Shown here: positions 1 to 8,466 of the stretch, piece after piece
How positions within the stretch are numbered: position 1 is the stretch's first letter
How the letters are laid out: every line of letters begins with the position of its first letter
Assembly (NCBI RefSeq): GCF_915070105.1
Contig: NZ_CAJZFJ010000005.1
Coordinates: 1 to 56,192, forward strand
DNA length: 56,192 nucleotides
Direction: 5' to 3'
Source: an uncultured Porphyromonas sp.
Lineage (GTDB): Bacteria > Bacteroidota > Bacteroidia > Bacteroidales > Porphyromonadaceae
Translations under genes and position numbers: made by a program
The notes under the pieces: generated by a model
Told to the model about the DNA's origin: nothing
What the model saw: only the letters and a program-made list of their open reading frames with translations
Database searches by the model: none

Positions 1-1127
1 CCATGAACTACCTCGTCGAGGAATGGGGCGGTAAGTACCAGTGCCAGGAGATCTCGGCCAAGCAGGGGATCAACATCGATGCCCTACTGGAGAAGGTGCT
101 CCTAGAGGCCGAGCTCCTAGAGCTCAAGGCGAACCCCAACCGCCGTGCCGTAGGGTCGATCATCGACTCCTCGCTAGACAAGGGACGTGGCTACGTAGCC
201 AAGGTACTCGTACAGAACGGTACCCTACGTCAGGGAGATATCGTCCTAGCCGGGACGCACTACGGACGTGTCAAGGCTATGTTCAACGAGCGTGACAAGA
301 AGGTCAATGAGGCAGGCCCCAGCGCACCTGTCCTCATCCTCGGTCTGGACGGCGCACCAGCCGCCGGTGAGACCTTCAACGTCATGGAGACCGAGCAGGA
401 GGCTCGTAGTATCGCCAGCAAGCGTGAGCAGCTCAAGCGTGAGCAGGACACCCGCACGAAGAAGGGGCTTACCCTCGACGAGCTGGCTCGTCGTCGTGCC
501 CTCGGGAACTTCCAGGAGCTCAATGTCATCATCAAGGGCGACGTGGACGGCTCTATCGAAGCCCTCTCCGACTCACTCATCCGTCTCTCCACCGAGGAGA
601 TCCAGGTCAATGTCATCCACAAGGGTGTCGGACAGATCTCCGAGAGCGATGTGGTACTTGCCTCTGCCTCTTCGGCTATTATCCTGGGCTTCCAGGTGCG
701 CCCCAGTCAGGCAGCCCGTCGCCTAGCAGACCGCGAGGGTGTCGAGATACGTACCTACTCCATCATCTACGATACGATCGAGGATATCAAGTCCGCTATG
801 GAAGGGATGCTCTCGCCTGAGATCAAGGAGAATGTCGTGGCTAATCTGGAGGTACAGCAGACCTTCAAGATCACGGGTGCAGGTACCGTCGCTGGCTGTA
901 TGGTCGTCGAGGGTAAGATCAAGCGTACGAACAAGATCCGCCTCATCCGTGATGGTATCGTCAAGTACGCTGGTGAGCTCGGCTCCCTCAAGCGCTACAA
1001 GGACGACGCTAAGGAGGTCGTCATGGGTCAGGACTGTGGTCTGAATATCGAAGGCTACAACGATGTCCAGGTCGGTGATATCATCGAGGCCTACGAAGAG
1101 ATCGAGATCAAGAAGACCCTCGACTAA
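1..1127 (+). CDS. infB: Translation initiation factor IF-2, C-terminal part (5' end outside window)
   Basis: IF-2 is the GTPase that brings initiator tRNA to the 30S subunit and promotes subunit joining. Only the last ~374 residues are here; the frame is open at the left edge, so the ATG at position 3 is an internal Met and the G domain lies upstream. What remains is the end of the G domain (ISAKQGINIDALLE, the G5 region), domain II (RGYVAKVLVQNGTLRQGDIV), the linker helix with KREQLKREQDTR, domain III (VIIKGDVDGSIEAL) and C-terminal domain IV, the fMet-tRNA-binding barrel (FKITGAGTVAGCMV). The gene ends at a TAA at 1125-1127 followed by a strong hairpin. Family assignment is secure. Confidence 0.97.
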   Translation, partial: MNYLVEEWGGKYQCQEISAKQGINIDALLEKVLLEAELLELKANPNRRAVGSIIDSSLDKGRGYVAKVLVQNGTLRQGDIVLAGTHYGRVKAMFNERDKKVNEAGPSAPVLILGLDGAPAAGETFNVMETEQEARSIASKREQLKREQDTRTKKGLTLDELARRRALGNFQELNVIIKGDVDGSIEALSDSLIRLSTEEIQVNVIHKGVGQISESDVVLASASSAIILGFQVRPSQAARRLADREGVEIRTYSIIYDTIEDIKSAMEGMLSPEIKENVVANLEVQQTFKITGAGTVAGCMVVEGKIKRTNKIRLIRDGIVKYAGELGSLKRYKDDAKEVVMGQDCGLNIEGYNDVQVGDIIEAYEEIEIKKTLD

Positions 1128-1167
1128 TCCCTCCCCAACAGGGCTACCCAAGCCCCTATCCCTAAAC

Positions 1168-1213
1168 AGAGGCGGTAGACTTCGTATGAGGTCTACCGCC
1201 TCTGCTCTTTCTT
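1168..1213 (+). terminator. Terminator after infB
   Basis: A perfect 13-bp stem (AGAGGCGGTAGAC with its complement at 1191-1203) and a 10-nt loop lies 40 nt after the infB stop, followed by a pyrimidine/T-rich stretch. It fits an intrinsic terminator. Confidence 0.8.
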
Positions 1214-1347
1214 GCCCTTCCCTCCTATCCCCCTCGTATTCTCGTACCAATCATCGGTAGGAACTTGCTCCGAGGGATACTCTCTTCGGAAGCTTTCCCC
1301 CTTGGTACTTGGAGGAAGGCAGGACTTGAGACGAGGCACAGACACTA

Positions 1348-1695
1348 GGGCTGACGCATGATTTCTCTTGCACACTCCAGCCTTTGGATCTTCGGGGACA
1401 TCATTTCATATCCCAGGGAACCTTAGCCCATCCCTAGAGATCCTACGTATTACCCCAAAGAAACAGACATACAAGCGAGCCCTACAGAGGATATACTTAG
1501 AGCGCACTTGTGTACACGCGTGTATACAGTTGTGTACACGTGGGTATACAGTTGTGTACACACGTGTACACTCATCTCTCCTCGGTAGGAGGTATTCGCT
1601 TGGCATATCTACACTAGGACACAGATACTTCTATCTTCGGCGTATGCTCCTTGACGACCTTGCCCTCGCACTATAGTGATTTCATGCGTCAGCCC
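1348..1695 (-). mobile_element. Family 1 MITE-like element, copy A
   Basis: 348-bp intergenic element with terminal inverted repeats: GGGCTGACGCATGA at 1348-1361 and its exact complement ending at 1695. The core at 1510-1571 is three 18-bp near-palindromes built from GTGTACAC and GTATAC, spaced by AGTT, so the repeat period is 22 bp. The core is flanked by TACTTAGAGCG, which recurs beside the core in every copy. It is in the opposite orientation to copies B, C, D and F. There is no transposase inside and no clear target-site duplication at the ends. A 66-codon minus frame (1406-1606) also exists in copy B but is not kept in the other copies, so I do not call it a gene. Confidence 0.75.
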
Positions 1696-1737
1696 TGGGA
1701 GAAATTGGGGAGGGCTACACTGAGATAGGTTTTTGGT

Positions 1738-1745
1738 TACCTTTG
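1738..1745 (+). promoter_or_regulatory. -7 box (TACCTTTG) for the downstream lipoprotein
   Basis: Exact match to the Bacteroidota -7 consensus TAnnTTTG just after repeat copy A. No good -33 TTTG at normal spacing. If used, the leader to the ATG at 1977 would be about 220 nt, unusually long, so a second promoter closer to the gene is possible. Confidence 0.5.
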
Positions 1746-1976
1746 CCCTTGAGGAAGATGCTTTCCCCATAGCTCTAGCTTTCCCTCCATACCGAGGGGG
1801 AGGGTATGCTCAGCTGGTATATGCAGCGGGATAGAGAGCGACCCTTGATGACACCTAGTGTAGTGACCTTAGTTGTCAGATGGTATATGACCTATTGTAA
1901 GGGACAGCGAGGTCTCTCTCAGAGAGAAGGGGAGTGGCATACGAATCTGATGCACACACAATCATTATATGGAAGG

Positions 1977-3464
1977 ATGAAAGATTTATTGATCCTATTA
2001 TCTACAATTGCATTGTTTTGCTCCTGTACTTCAGGTACACCAGAGGTCCATCTTGCTTCGGGAGCACAGCAGGATCTCCCCCCGAACAGCTCATCACCTC
2101 AGCTTATCTTGAACCTCTCTGCCGAGGTTGCACCCTTTAGTCTCGCCACGGAGAGTGCGGGGGGTACAGATCAGCTACGGGGTACTACGGGGCGGTTCAA
2201 TCCCTTAGATGCCTCTCAGCGCTTTATCTCGCTCTTTGCCCAAGCGGATCAGCCAGATGGGAAGACACTTTTGGCACACATCTACATCTATAGAAAGGAT
2301 CATCCTAAGCAGGTGATCCATCACCTGCTCCCCCTTGTGGTATCTTCGGGTGGGAAGAATCTAAGCTTCCGTGGAGACCTTACTCTTAAGTCCCTTACGT
2401 CCCAGCAGGCTCTTATCTGGGAGGAGATGGTTAGAGATGAGCTGAGGGACTGTTACCTCTCTGCAGTCGTTGGCCTAGATGAGGAGGGGCGATTCACAAA
2501 CAAGGGGGTACACAGCATCCCTCGCTGGGGAGATGCTTCGCCTCTTCCCGACAACTTCGTGGTGCTCACGAGCGAAGCGATCCCGCTTGTCTGGCACAGT
2601 GAAGAGGGGGGCAAGGGGGCTGTGGTGACCCCGATGGGGTATGCTCCTATCAAGTTCCGTATGCACGGCTATCTCATGGCGCTACGCTTCTACAATAGCT
2701 ACCCTAAGACCATCATCAGACAACGGATCAGTGCAGAGAATAGCCTAGAACCAGATCTCGTCAGTGAGGGCGGTAAGGAGAAATACTTTCAGGCGCCCCG
2801 TCCTCCCTATGAGGTATGCCTTCTACTCTCGGGTGGGCTCTCTGCGACTTGGGATATGAGGGTGGACTTCTCTGATGGAGCCATTACTCTAAGACCTGAT
2901 GAGGAATACCAAGCGGGGAAGTACTGGCGGCATAGGTATAGCCGTGCCTATGAGGGCAGGCCCGAAGGGGGACGACCGTCCTCTGATGGCCATCACTATG
3001 ATTATCTGATCGCCAAGCAGGACAAAGGTACCTCCCGACTTGCCCTGCCTGTCCCTGTGATGTCAGGGGGCTTCGCTAAGTATCCCGAGGAGGATGAGGC
3101 GGTAGCTCTCATCTACTTCCCCGACCCCAATGATCACGGGGCAATTACCTTCGAGGGGGCTAAGTGGGAGGGCAAGCCTGCACCATTCTATGACAAGACC
3201 CCCTATACTCAGTACAGAGTGAAGACGAGAAGGGGAGGAAATAAACTCTATGTCCTTCCCCTAGAGGCGGGTGAGGCCAACGGCAATACGATCGAGAAGC
3301 TACCTAGGGCAGGAGCTCATAATAGGGTGTACTTCCAGACCTTCAATATTGCCCCTAACCCCTCCTCGACGACGCCGATCAAGGGTGACTCCGAAGCCCT
3401 CAGAGCAGACTATGCTGAGATCTACAAGGGTCTCAGCTGGACAAAGATCGACCTCCCTCGCTAA
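1977..3464 (+). CDS. Predicted lipoprotein of unknown function
   Basis: 495 aa. The start at 1977 is chosen because it places a classic lipoprotein signal at the N-terminus (MKDLLILLSTIALFCSC, lipid-modified Cys at 17). The frame is open upstream to 1806, but the extra residues look non-coding. After a low-complexity spacer rich in Ser/Pro, the mature part is mixed alpha/beta with no catalytic motif I recognise. Its size, export route and Porphyromonas setting would suit a surface lipoprotein such as an accessory fimbrial or fimbrillin-like protein, but that is only a guess. It stands alone after copy A, and a 59-codon ORF follows 26 nt later. Exported lipoprotein: fairly sure. Function: unknown. 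Confidence 0.7.
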   Translation: MKDLLILLSTIALFCSCTSGTPEVHLASGAQQDLPPNSSSPQLILNLSAEVAPFSLATESAGGTDQLRGTTGRFNPLDASQRFISLFAQADQPDGKTLLAHIYIYRKDHPKQVIHHLLPLVVSSGGKNLSFRGDLTLKSLTSQQALIWEEMVRDELRDCYLSAVVGLDEEGRFTNKGVHSIPRWGDASPLPDNFVVLTSEAIPLVWHSEEGGKGAVVTPMGYAPIKFRMHGYLMALRFYNSYPKTIIRQRISAENSLEPDLVSEGGKEKYFQAPRPPYEVCLLLSGGLSATWDMRVDFSDGAITLRPDEEYQAGKYWRHRYSRAYEGRPEGGRPSSDGHHYDYLIAKQDKGTSRLALPVPVMSGGFAKYPEEDEAVALIYFPDPNDHGAITFEGAKWEGKPAPFYDKTPYTQYRVKTRRGGNKLYVLPLEAGEANGNTIEKLPRAGAHNRVYFQTFNIAPNPSSTTPIKGDSEALRADYAEIYKGLSWTKIDLPR

Positions 3465-3490
3465 ATCCCACATAGCCCTATCATATACTT

Positions 3491-3670
3491 ATGGAGATGA
3501 AGACCCGATGTAAGCAACTCTACGAGATGCCCCGAGCACAGCTCTATCCCCTTCCACAGGCTCTACCTATCCTCGTTAGTTTCTCCCTAGATGGGATGAT
3601 TGAGGATCCTGAGTATGACGATACTTGGGGGACGAGACGTCGGCGCAAGGGAATATTTGGGGAGCTCTAA
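3491..3670 (+). CDS. Small ORF, 59 aa, unknown
   Basis: ATG at 3491 to TAA at 3670 gives 59 residues: an N-terminal MEMKTRCKQLYEMPRAQLY stretch, a hydrophobic middle (LPQALPILVSFSL), then an acidic patch (IEDPEYDDTW) and a basic tail (GTRRRRKGIF). It begins 26 nt after the lipoprotein stop on the same strand and could be co-transcribed. No signal peptide or known domain is seen. The ordered charge pattern and position make it plausible as a real small protein, but length alone does not exclude chance. Confidence 0.4.
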   Translation: MEMKTRCKQLYEMPRAQLYPLPQALPILVSFSLDGMIEDPEYDDTWGTRRRRKGIFGEL

Positions 3671-3771
3671 TCGTACTGGCTACATGATCCTCGCTCCTAT
3701 ATCTATTTATCCTTGCCCTGAGATGGGGGAGGCATTATGTCGGTATAGTCACACGTAAAGGATAATTAAAC

Positions 3772-3779
3772 TACTTTTG
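3772..3779 (+). promoter_or_regulatory. -7 box (TACTTTTG) of pgk
   Basis: Matches TAnnTTTG about 50 nt before the chosen pgk start at 3830. The GTG at 3782, which would extend the frame upstream, lies only 2 nt after this box and so ahead of the expected transcript start. That supports 3830 as the real start. Confidence 0.6.
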
Positions 3780-3829
3780 TAGTGAATAAACGAGTTAGTC
3801 AGTCCTTATTAAATAAATCAGATTGCTCT

Positions 3830-5086
3830 ATGACAATTGACCAATTCAACTTCGCTGGTAAGAAGGCCTTCGTGCGTGTAGACTTCAATGTCCCCCTCGA
3901 TGAGCACTTCAACATCACCGACGATACCCGTATCCGCGCGGCTCTCCCCACTCTAAAGAAGATCCTTGCCGATGGTGGATCTGTCATCATCGGTTCGCAC
4001 CTCGGCCGTCCTAAGAAGGTCGAAGATAAGTTCTCCCTCCGTCATATTCTTGCCCATGTCTCCAAGCTCCTTGGGGTGGACGTGAAGTTCGCTCCTGACT
4101 GTGTAGGAGACGAGGCTCGTGAGCTAGCTGCTAGCCTCAAGCCAGGGGAGGCCCTCCTCCTAGAGAACCTCCGCTTCTATGCCGAAGAGGAAGGTAAGCC
4201 CCGTGGTCTAGCTGAGGATGCCTCAGACGAAGAGAAGGCTGCGGCAAAGAAGGCCATTAAGGAGAGCCAAAAGGAGTTCACGAAAAAGCTCGCTGCTCTA
4301 GCTGACGTGTACGTCAATGACGCCTTCGGTACGGCTCACCGTGCACATGCCTCTACAGCACTCATCGCTGCTTACTTCGATGCTGACCACAAACTCTTCG
4401 GTTACCTCATGGGTAAGGAAGTAGATGCTGTGAACAAGGTGATGCAGGACATCCGCCGTCCCTTCACGGCTATCATGGGGGGCTCGAAGGTCTCCTCTAA
4501 GATCGACATCATCGAGAACCTCCTAGGCAAGGTGGATAACCTCATCCTCACCGGTGCTATGACCTATACCTTCGCTAAGGCTGCTGGTGGCAACATCGGG
4601 AACTCCCTCTGCGAAGATGACAAGCTCGACCTAGCTCGTGAGATCGTGGCCAAGGCCAAGGCTAATGGGGTGAACCTCGTGCTATCTACAGACTCCAAGA
4701 TCGCTGATGCCTTCAGCAACGATGCTAAGACAGACTTTGCTCAGAACGACAACATCCCCGCTGGCTGGATCGGTATGGATATCGGTCCCGACAGTATACG
4801 TGCCTACCGTGAGGTGATCCTAGGCTCAAAGACGATCCTATGGAATGGTCCTACGGGTGTCTTCGAGATGGACAACTTCGCTGATGGCTCACGTGCCGTA
4901 GCCGAAGCGATCGCTGAGGCAACGGCTGCTGGTGCCTTCTCCCTCGTCGGGGGTGGTGATAGTGTCGCCTGCGTCAATAAGTTTGGCTATGCCGACAAGG
5001 TCTCCTATGTCTCTACCGGTGGTGGGGCTCTGCTCGAAGCCATCGAGGGTAAGAAGCTCCCCGGTATCGCTGCTATCGAGGACTAG
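3830..5086 (+). CDS. pgk: Phosphoglycerate kinase
   Basis: Cytoplasmic glycolytic enzyme: 1,3-bisphosphoglycerate + ADP gives 3-phosphoglycerate + ATP. 418 aa from ATG 3830, the usual size for Bacteroidota. Seen in order: the N-terminal substrate site (VRVDFNVPLDE near residues 15-25), GSHLGRPK, LLLENLRFYAEEEGKPRG followed by a charged Lys/Glu/Ala loop typical of this phylum, YVNDAFGTAHRAHAST, the hinge and nucleotide side (TAIMGGSKVSSKI, WNGPTGVFE), and the C-terminal GGGDSVACVNKFG phosphate loop. The upstream in-frame extension (3782-3829) overlaps the promoter and is rejected. Monocistronic, with its own -7 box and terminator. Confidence 0.97.
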   Translation: MTIDQFNFAGKKAFVRVDFNVPLDEHFNITDDTRIRAALPTLKKILADGGSVIIGSHLGRPKKVEDKFSLRHILAHVSKLLGVDVKFAPDCVGDEARELAASLKPGEALLLENLRFYAEEEGKPRGLAEDASDEEKAAAKKAIKESQKEFTKKLAALADVYVNDAFGTAHRAHASTALIAAYFDADHKLFGYLMGKEVDAVNKVMQDIRRPFTAIMGGSKVSSKIDIIENLLGKVDNLILTGAMTYTFAKAAGGNIGNSLCEDDKLDLAREIVAKAKANGVNLVLSTDSKIADAFSNDAKTDFAQNDNIPAGWIGMDIGPDSIRAYREVILGSKTILWNGPTGVFEMDNFADGSRAVAEAIAEATAAGAFSLVGGGDSVACVNKFGYADKVSYVSTGGGALLEAIEGKKLPGIAAIED

Positions 5087-5115
5087 ACTTAGGTAAGACT
5101 AGTCTCCATTTATAG

Positions 5116-5163
5116 AGCTCCCCCGATAGCCCCATGAGGGCTGTCGGGGGAGCTTCTTTATTG
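5116..5163 (+). terminator. Terminator of pgk
   Basis: Long stem AGCTCCCCCGATAGCCC / GGGCTGTCGGGGGAGCT (one G-U pair) with a 5-nt loop, followed by TCTTTATT, 30 nt after the pgk stop. Confidence 0.85.
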
Positions 5164-5276
5164 TCTCTAGCTATGCAGGGTGGGGGATAGGTAGATATTA
5201 CTACTTAGTTACTTTCAGGTAGATAGGGGCATAAATATCACCATTTGGAGGTATAGAATAGCGCCGTAAAGTGGGC

Positions 5277-5284
5277 TACCTTTG
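5277..5284 (+). promoter_or_regulatory. -7 box (TACCTTTG) of hmuY
   Basis: Exact TAnnTTTG match about 74 nt before the hmuY ATG. A TTTG at 5244-5247 is too far upstream (about 29 nt) to be a normal -33 partner. No operator for an iron or haem regulator is obvious by eye. Confidence 0.55.
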
Positions 5285-5357
5285 CCGTGCACTTCCCTTG
5301 GTGAGGAGACCATGGGGAGGTGTGGTATAGATATTCACTTACAAATCACATATCAAG

Positions 5358-6098
5358 ATGAAGAAATCAATGCTCCTCGTAGCGCTCGCTACACTAACCC
5401 TTGGGATCACCTCCTGCGGTAAGGACACCCCTACCCCCAACCCCTCAAACGAAATTGTCAAGAGCGTCGTCGTCAATGCTACGGCCTATGACGAGTATGT
5501 CTACTTCTCCTTCGAGCAAGGGAAGGTAATCAAGAATGCCAAGTATACAGACGAGGCGATTAAGAAGGATAAGAGCTGGGACCTTGCCTTCCACCGCTAT
5601 GAGCTACGTACCAATAGCGGTCTCTCTGGAGAGGGGAATGGTGGTGCATACGAGGTCGGTCTGCAGGACATCAAGACTGCAGTGACGATCCCTGCAGCGG
5701 ATAAGTTCACCCCAGACAACCAGACGCAGGCACAGATTGTAAAGTTTGCACATGGAGACCCCAAGGCTGCTGCTCCTGTCCAAGAGAATCTCGCTCTCAA
5801 TCCCATCCTCTCCACTATGAGGAAGGTAGAGGTAGATCCTGGGAAGAAAGGTCCTGATGGAAAGCCTGCTACGAAGACCGTAATTCTACACGAAGGGGCT
5901 ATCGTACAGAACCTCGACAACCACGGTACATCTAAGCCCATTAGCTGGGTCACGGGCAAGGTCTTCATCGTACGTACTGCTACGGGCAAGCATGCTAAGA
6001 TCAAGGTCGTCTCTCACCAAGAGCCCCTCGAGACCGCCAAGGGTAAGACCGCTACACCTGGGGTAATCCGCTTCGAGTACGTCTATCCTATCGACTAG
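5358..6098 (+). CDS. hmuY: HmuY-like haem-binding lipoprotein (haemophore)
   Basis: 246 aa. Outer-membrane or secreted lipoprotein that takes haem from host haemoproteins and passes it to the HmuR receptor. The signal peptide ends in LGITSC (Cys20). The family signature is clear: KSWDLAFHRYELRTNSG then GEGNGGAY (residues ~72-97) closely matches what I recall of P. gingivalis HmuY, and the C-terminus FEYVYPID matches its TYTYPVK ending. P. gingivalis HmuY binds haem with two His. Here H189 (LDNHGTSKP) sits where the second ligand should be; the first position is unclear, with M154 or H132 as candidates. The ligand pair may therefore differ, as in Met-using family members. Followed by a TonB receptor in the hmuYR order; a hairpin lies between them. 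Confidence 0.88.
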   Translation: MKKSMLLVALATLTLGITSCGKDTPTPNPSNEIVKSVVVNATAYDEYVYFSFEQGKVIKNAKYTDEAIKKDKSWDLAFHRYELRTNSGLSGEGNGGAYEVGLQDIKTAVTIPAADKFTPDNQTQAQIVKFAHGDPKAAAPVQENLALNPILSTMRKVEVDPGKKGPDGKPATKTVILHEGAIVQNLDNHGTSKPISWVTGKVFIVRTATGKHAKIKVVSHQEPLETAKGKTATPGVIRFEYVYPID

Positions 6099-6128
6099 TC
6101 TCAGCCACTAGTATTATAATCTCTAGCT

Positions 6129-6192
6129 CAGTCACTCCTGCCTCAGCTGTGGAGCGATATGCCTCCTACAGCTCTAGGGTGGGAGTGACTGA
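6129..6192 (+). promoter_or_regulatory. Intercistronic stem-loop between hmuY and hmuR
   Basis: Bipartite hairpin: outer stem CAGTCACTCC / GGAGTGACTG and inner stem AGCTGT-GGAG / CTCC-T-ACAGCT. It starts about 30 nt after the hmuY stop and ends about 50 nt before hmuR. There is no strong T-run after it, so it is more likely an mRNA-stabilising or attenuating structure that lets hmuY be made in excess of hmuR than a full terminator. Confidence 0.5.
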
Positions 6193-6240
6193 ACGTTTCA
6201 CCGAACACTGCACCACTTAGGTGTACGAGCTTTGTCATTG

Positions 6241-8199
6241 ATGATCTATAGATATATATGGGTCACGCTACTGGGGCTACTCGCTCCTCTGTGTCTGAGT
6301 GCACAGACTGCAGTGCAGACGGCATCGCCTGACCCTACAGACTCCGTGGCTCACGATCATACACTCTCTGCAGTCGTCGTCACGGGGACGCAGACCCCTC
6401 GCCTGCTGAAGAAGCTCCCGATCATGACACAGGTCATCACAGAGCGAGACCTACAGCGCATCAACCCCCGCTCTGCAGCCGATGCCCTACAGATGTCTAT
6501 CCCCGGGGTCAATGTCACGATGCACGGTGCACAGTACCGAGTGACGATACAGGGGATGTCGGGGGACTATATCCTCTTCCTCGTCGATGGGGAGAAGATC
6601 AGCTCTGAGGGGAATGGTGTCGTAGACCTCAATCGCATCGATATGTCCACCATCGAACGTATCGAGGTGATCCGTGGCTCAGCCTCTGCCCTCTACGGCT
6701 CCAATGCGATTGGCGGTGTCGTGAACTTCATCACTCGCCAGGGGCTCCGCCCCCTACAGGCGAATGCCTCTGTGGATGTCTCCTCCGAGGGGGTCGCCCG
6801 CTATGCGCTAGGCCTGCAGGTACGCCGTCAGGAGTTCAGCAGTACGACCTCCCTAGGCTACACCCATCAGGATCCCTATTCGATCAATATCCCTCAGAGT
6901 GACGGCTCGGTGGACATCACTCCTGCACGAGGACAGAAGACCAAGACCCTCGGACAGACCCTCCGCTATCGTACGCTGGACAGCCGTAGTGAGGTCTATG
7001 GCTACCTCCGCTATAGCTTCCGTGATCAGGATGAGCCGATCGTCACCCGACGCAATCACTACACTACGCACTCGCTTGGGGGGCGACTCTACCATGCCTT
7101 CAATAGTAGGCACAACGTCCGCTTCGACTACGCCAACGAACTCTATGACCGATCCGACTGGTTCGTCTACACCCACGACTATTCCCCTGTCTTCCTACAG
7201 ACGGCTCATACGGCTCGCCTGCAGTACAACTATGGGGAGGAAGGGGCGACAAAGCTCTTTGCCAATGTCGGGGGGGAGGCCAACCAAGAGGCTCTGCAGG
7301 GCAACCGCTTTGACAACTTCCGCTCTACCTACCGAGCTGAGCTCTACTCGGGCTACCTACAGGCTGAGTATCGCCCTACTGATCGACTCTCCGTGGTCGG
7401 GGGGCTACGCTACGACCATCACTCCCGCTTCGGGGGGAGACTCTCTCCTCGGCTTACAGCCCTCTACTCAGTAGGAGACCTACGGCTCAGAGCTTCTTAC
7501 TCGGAGGGCTTCCGCTCTCCTTCGCTGAAGGAACTCTACATGGACTGGGATCACCTAGGGATGTTCTTCATCAAGGGGAATACCTCTCTGCGCCCTGAGG
7601 TCAGCCGTATGATCAGCCTTTCCCCTGAATATCAGACACGGGAGCTGAATGTGACTATCCTAGCCTCCTACAACATCATTCAGGATAGGATCAGCCTCGT
7701 CGAGCAGTCCAATACCGACCAGCGCTATGAGAACCGCCCCGGTACGAGCAAGCTCCTCAATGTCCAGACCAGCATACGCTGGCGCATGCCTTGGGGGCTC
7801 AACCTCAACGCCGACTATGCCTACCTCAATACGATCGACCGCATACGCACCAAGTCTGGCATAGCACTCCCCTTCGCCTCCACCCGTCCCCATAACTTCA
7901 CTGCCACCCTCTCCTATGATAAGCGGGTAGGGGATGGGACGATCTCGGCTAGCTATACCCTGCGTGGGGCTAGTCGTGTCACGACCGCCCAGTATAATGC
8001 AGATACGGATGACTATATCCCTGTTGTGCACCGAGCCTTCGCCCTCTCACGTATCGCCGTCACTGCTCTCTGGAGCAGTCGGGTACGTATCAGCATGGGG
8101 GTAGACAACCTCTTTGACTACATCCCCGAGAAGGTGAATGTCACGGGGAGCATCTCCCCAGGGCGGACGTTCTTCTCGACCCTTGCCCTCACGTTCTAG
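6241..8199 (+). CDS. hmuR: HmuR-like TonB-dependent haem receptor
   Basis: 652 aa from ATG 6241 (a TTG at 6232 would add three residues). TonB-driven outer-membrane channel for haem. Signal peptide MIYRYIWVTLLGLLAPLCLSAQ, then the plug (about residues 45-165: VVVTGTQTPRLLKKLPIMTQ, SIPGVNVTMHGAQ, FLVDGEKISSEG, IERIEVIRGSASALYGSNAI), then a 22-strand type barrel ending in a terminal Phe (STLALTF), the usual assembly signal. FRSPSLKELY and NTSLRPE correspond to the FRAP/NPNL region of haem receptors, with a His just before (DHLGMFF). It follows hmuY with a 142-nt gap. The hmuSTUV genes that follow hmuR in P. gingivalis are not here. Confidence 0.88.
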   Translation: MIYRYIWVTLLGLLAPLCLSAQTAVQTASPDPTDSVAHDHTLSAVVVTGTQTPRLLKKLPIMTQVITERDLQRINPRSAADALQMSIPGVNVTMHGAQYRVTIQGMSGDYILFLVDGEKISSEGNGVVDLNRIDMSTIERIEVIRGSASALYGSNAIGGVVNFITRQGLRPLQANASVDVSSEGVARYALGLQVRRQEFSSTTSLGYTHQDPYSINIPQSDGSVDITPARGQKTKTLGQTLRYRTLDSRSEVYGYLRYSFRDQDEPIVTRRNHYTTHSLGGRLYHAFNSRHNVRFDYANELYDRSDWFVYTHDYSPVFLQTAHTARLQYNYGEEGATKLFANVGGEANQEALQGNRFDNFRSTYRAELYSGYLQAEYRPTDRLSVVGGLRYDHHSRFGGRLSPRLTALYSVGDLRLRASYSEGFRSPSLKELYMDWDHLGMFFIKGNTSLRPEVSRMISLSPEYQTRELNVTILASYNIIQDRISLVEQSNTDQRYENRPGTSKLLNVQTSIRWRMPWGLNLNADYAYLNTIDRIRTKSGIALPFASTRPHNFTATLSYDKRVGDGTISASYTLRGASRVTTAQYNADTDDYIPVVHRAFALSRIAVTALWSSRVRISMGVDNLFDYIPEKVNVTGSISPGRTFFSTLALTF

Positions 8200-8379
8200 T
8201 CGTACTCTCCTGAGTAGGCTCATCGTGCACAAGTCATCTCCCTACCGCTATATAAGGGGATGATGTAGGAATGCCTTCGTGTCAATCCGATAGTTCATAA
8301 AGCCATCTCCCTGCCCACAGCAAATAAGGAGAAGCCTAACCAACGCTCCCGAGTAGGACGCATAGAGCGAACATATCAG

Positions 8380-8440
8380 CTGCCCAAGCTATTAGATGGA
8401 TAGGGGACACCGAGCCCTCACTATCTACTAGCTTGGGCAG
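8380..8440 (+). terminator. Large dyad after hmuR, probable terminator
   Basis: A 12-bp perfect stem (CTGCCCAAGCTA / TAGCTTGGGCAG) extended inward by a further TAGAT/ATCTA pairing around a ~20-nt loop, followed by TCTCTATCTGTCC. It lies 180 nt after hmuR and just before the next gene. It could end hmuYR transcription or act in the leader of the ATP-grasp gene. The region 8200-8379 shows nothing else. Confidence 0.5.
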
Positions 8441-8466
8441 TCTCTATCTGTCCCCTCTGTGTGCAA

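Noticed and set aside
723..1250. 175-codon minus-strand ORF over the infB 3' end, and similar long antisense frames at 23157-23879 and 49367-50008
   Set aside because: These are mirror frames of strongly coding GC-rich genes (infB, dcp, dnaE) with low-complexity translations and no recognisable domain.
1510..1571. Replication origin or integron attC site
   Set aside because: No DnaA-box cluster, no AT-rich unwinding region, no integrase and no cassette structure; six scattered copies also argue against an origin.
8200..8460. Short hidden gene between hmuR and the ATP-grasp gene
   Set aside because: No frame of useful length; only the dyad at 8380-8440 stands out.
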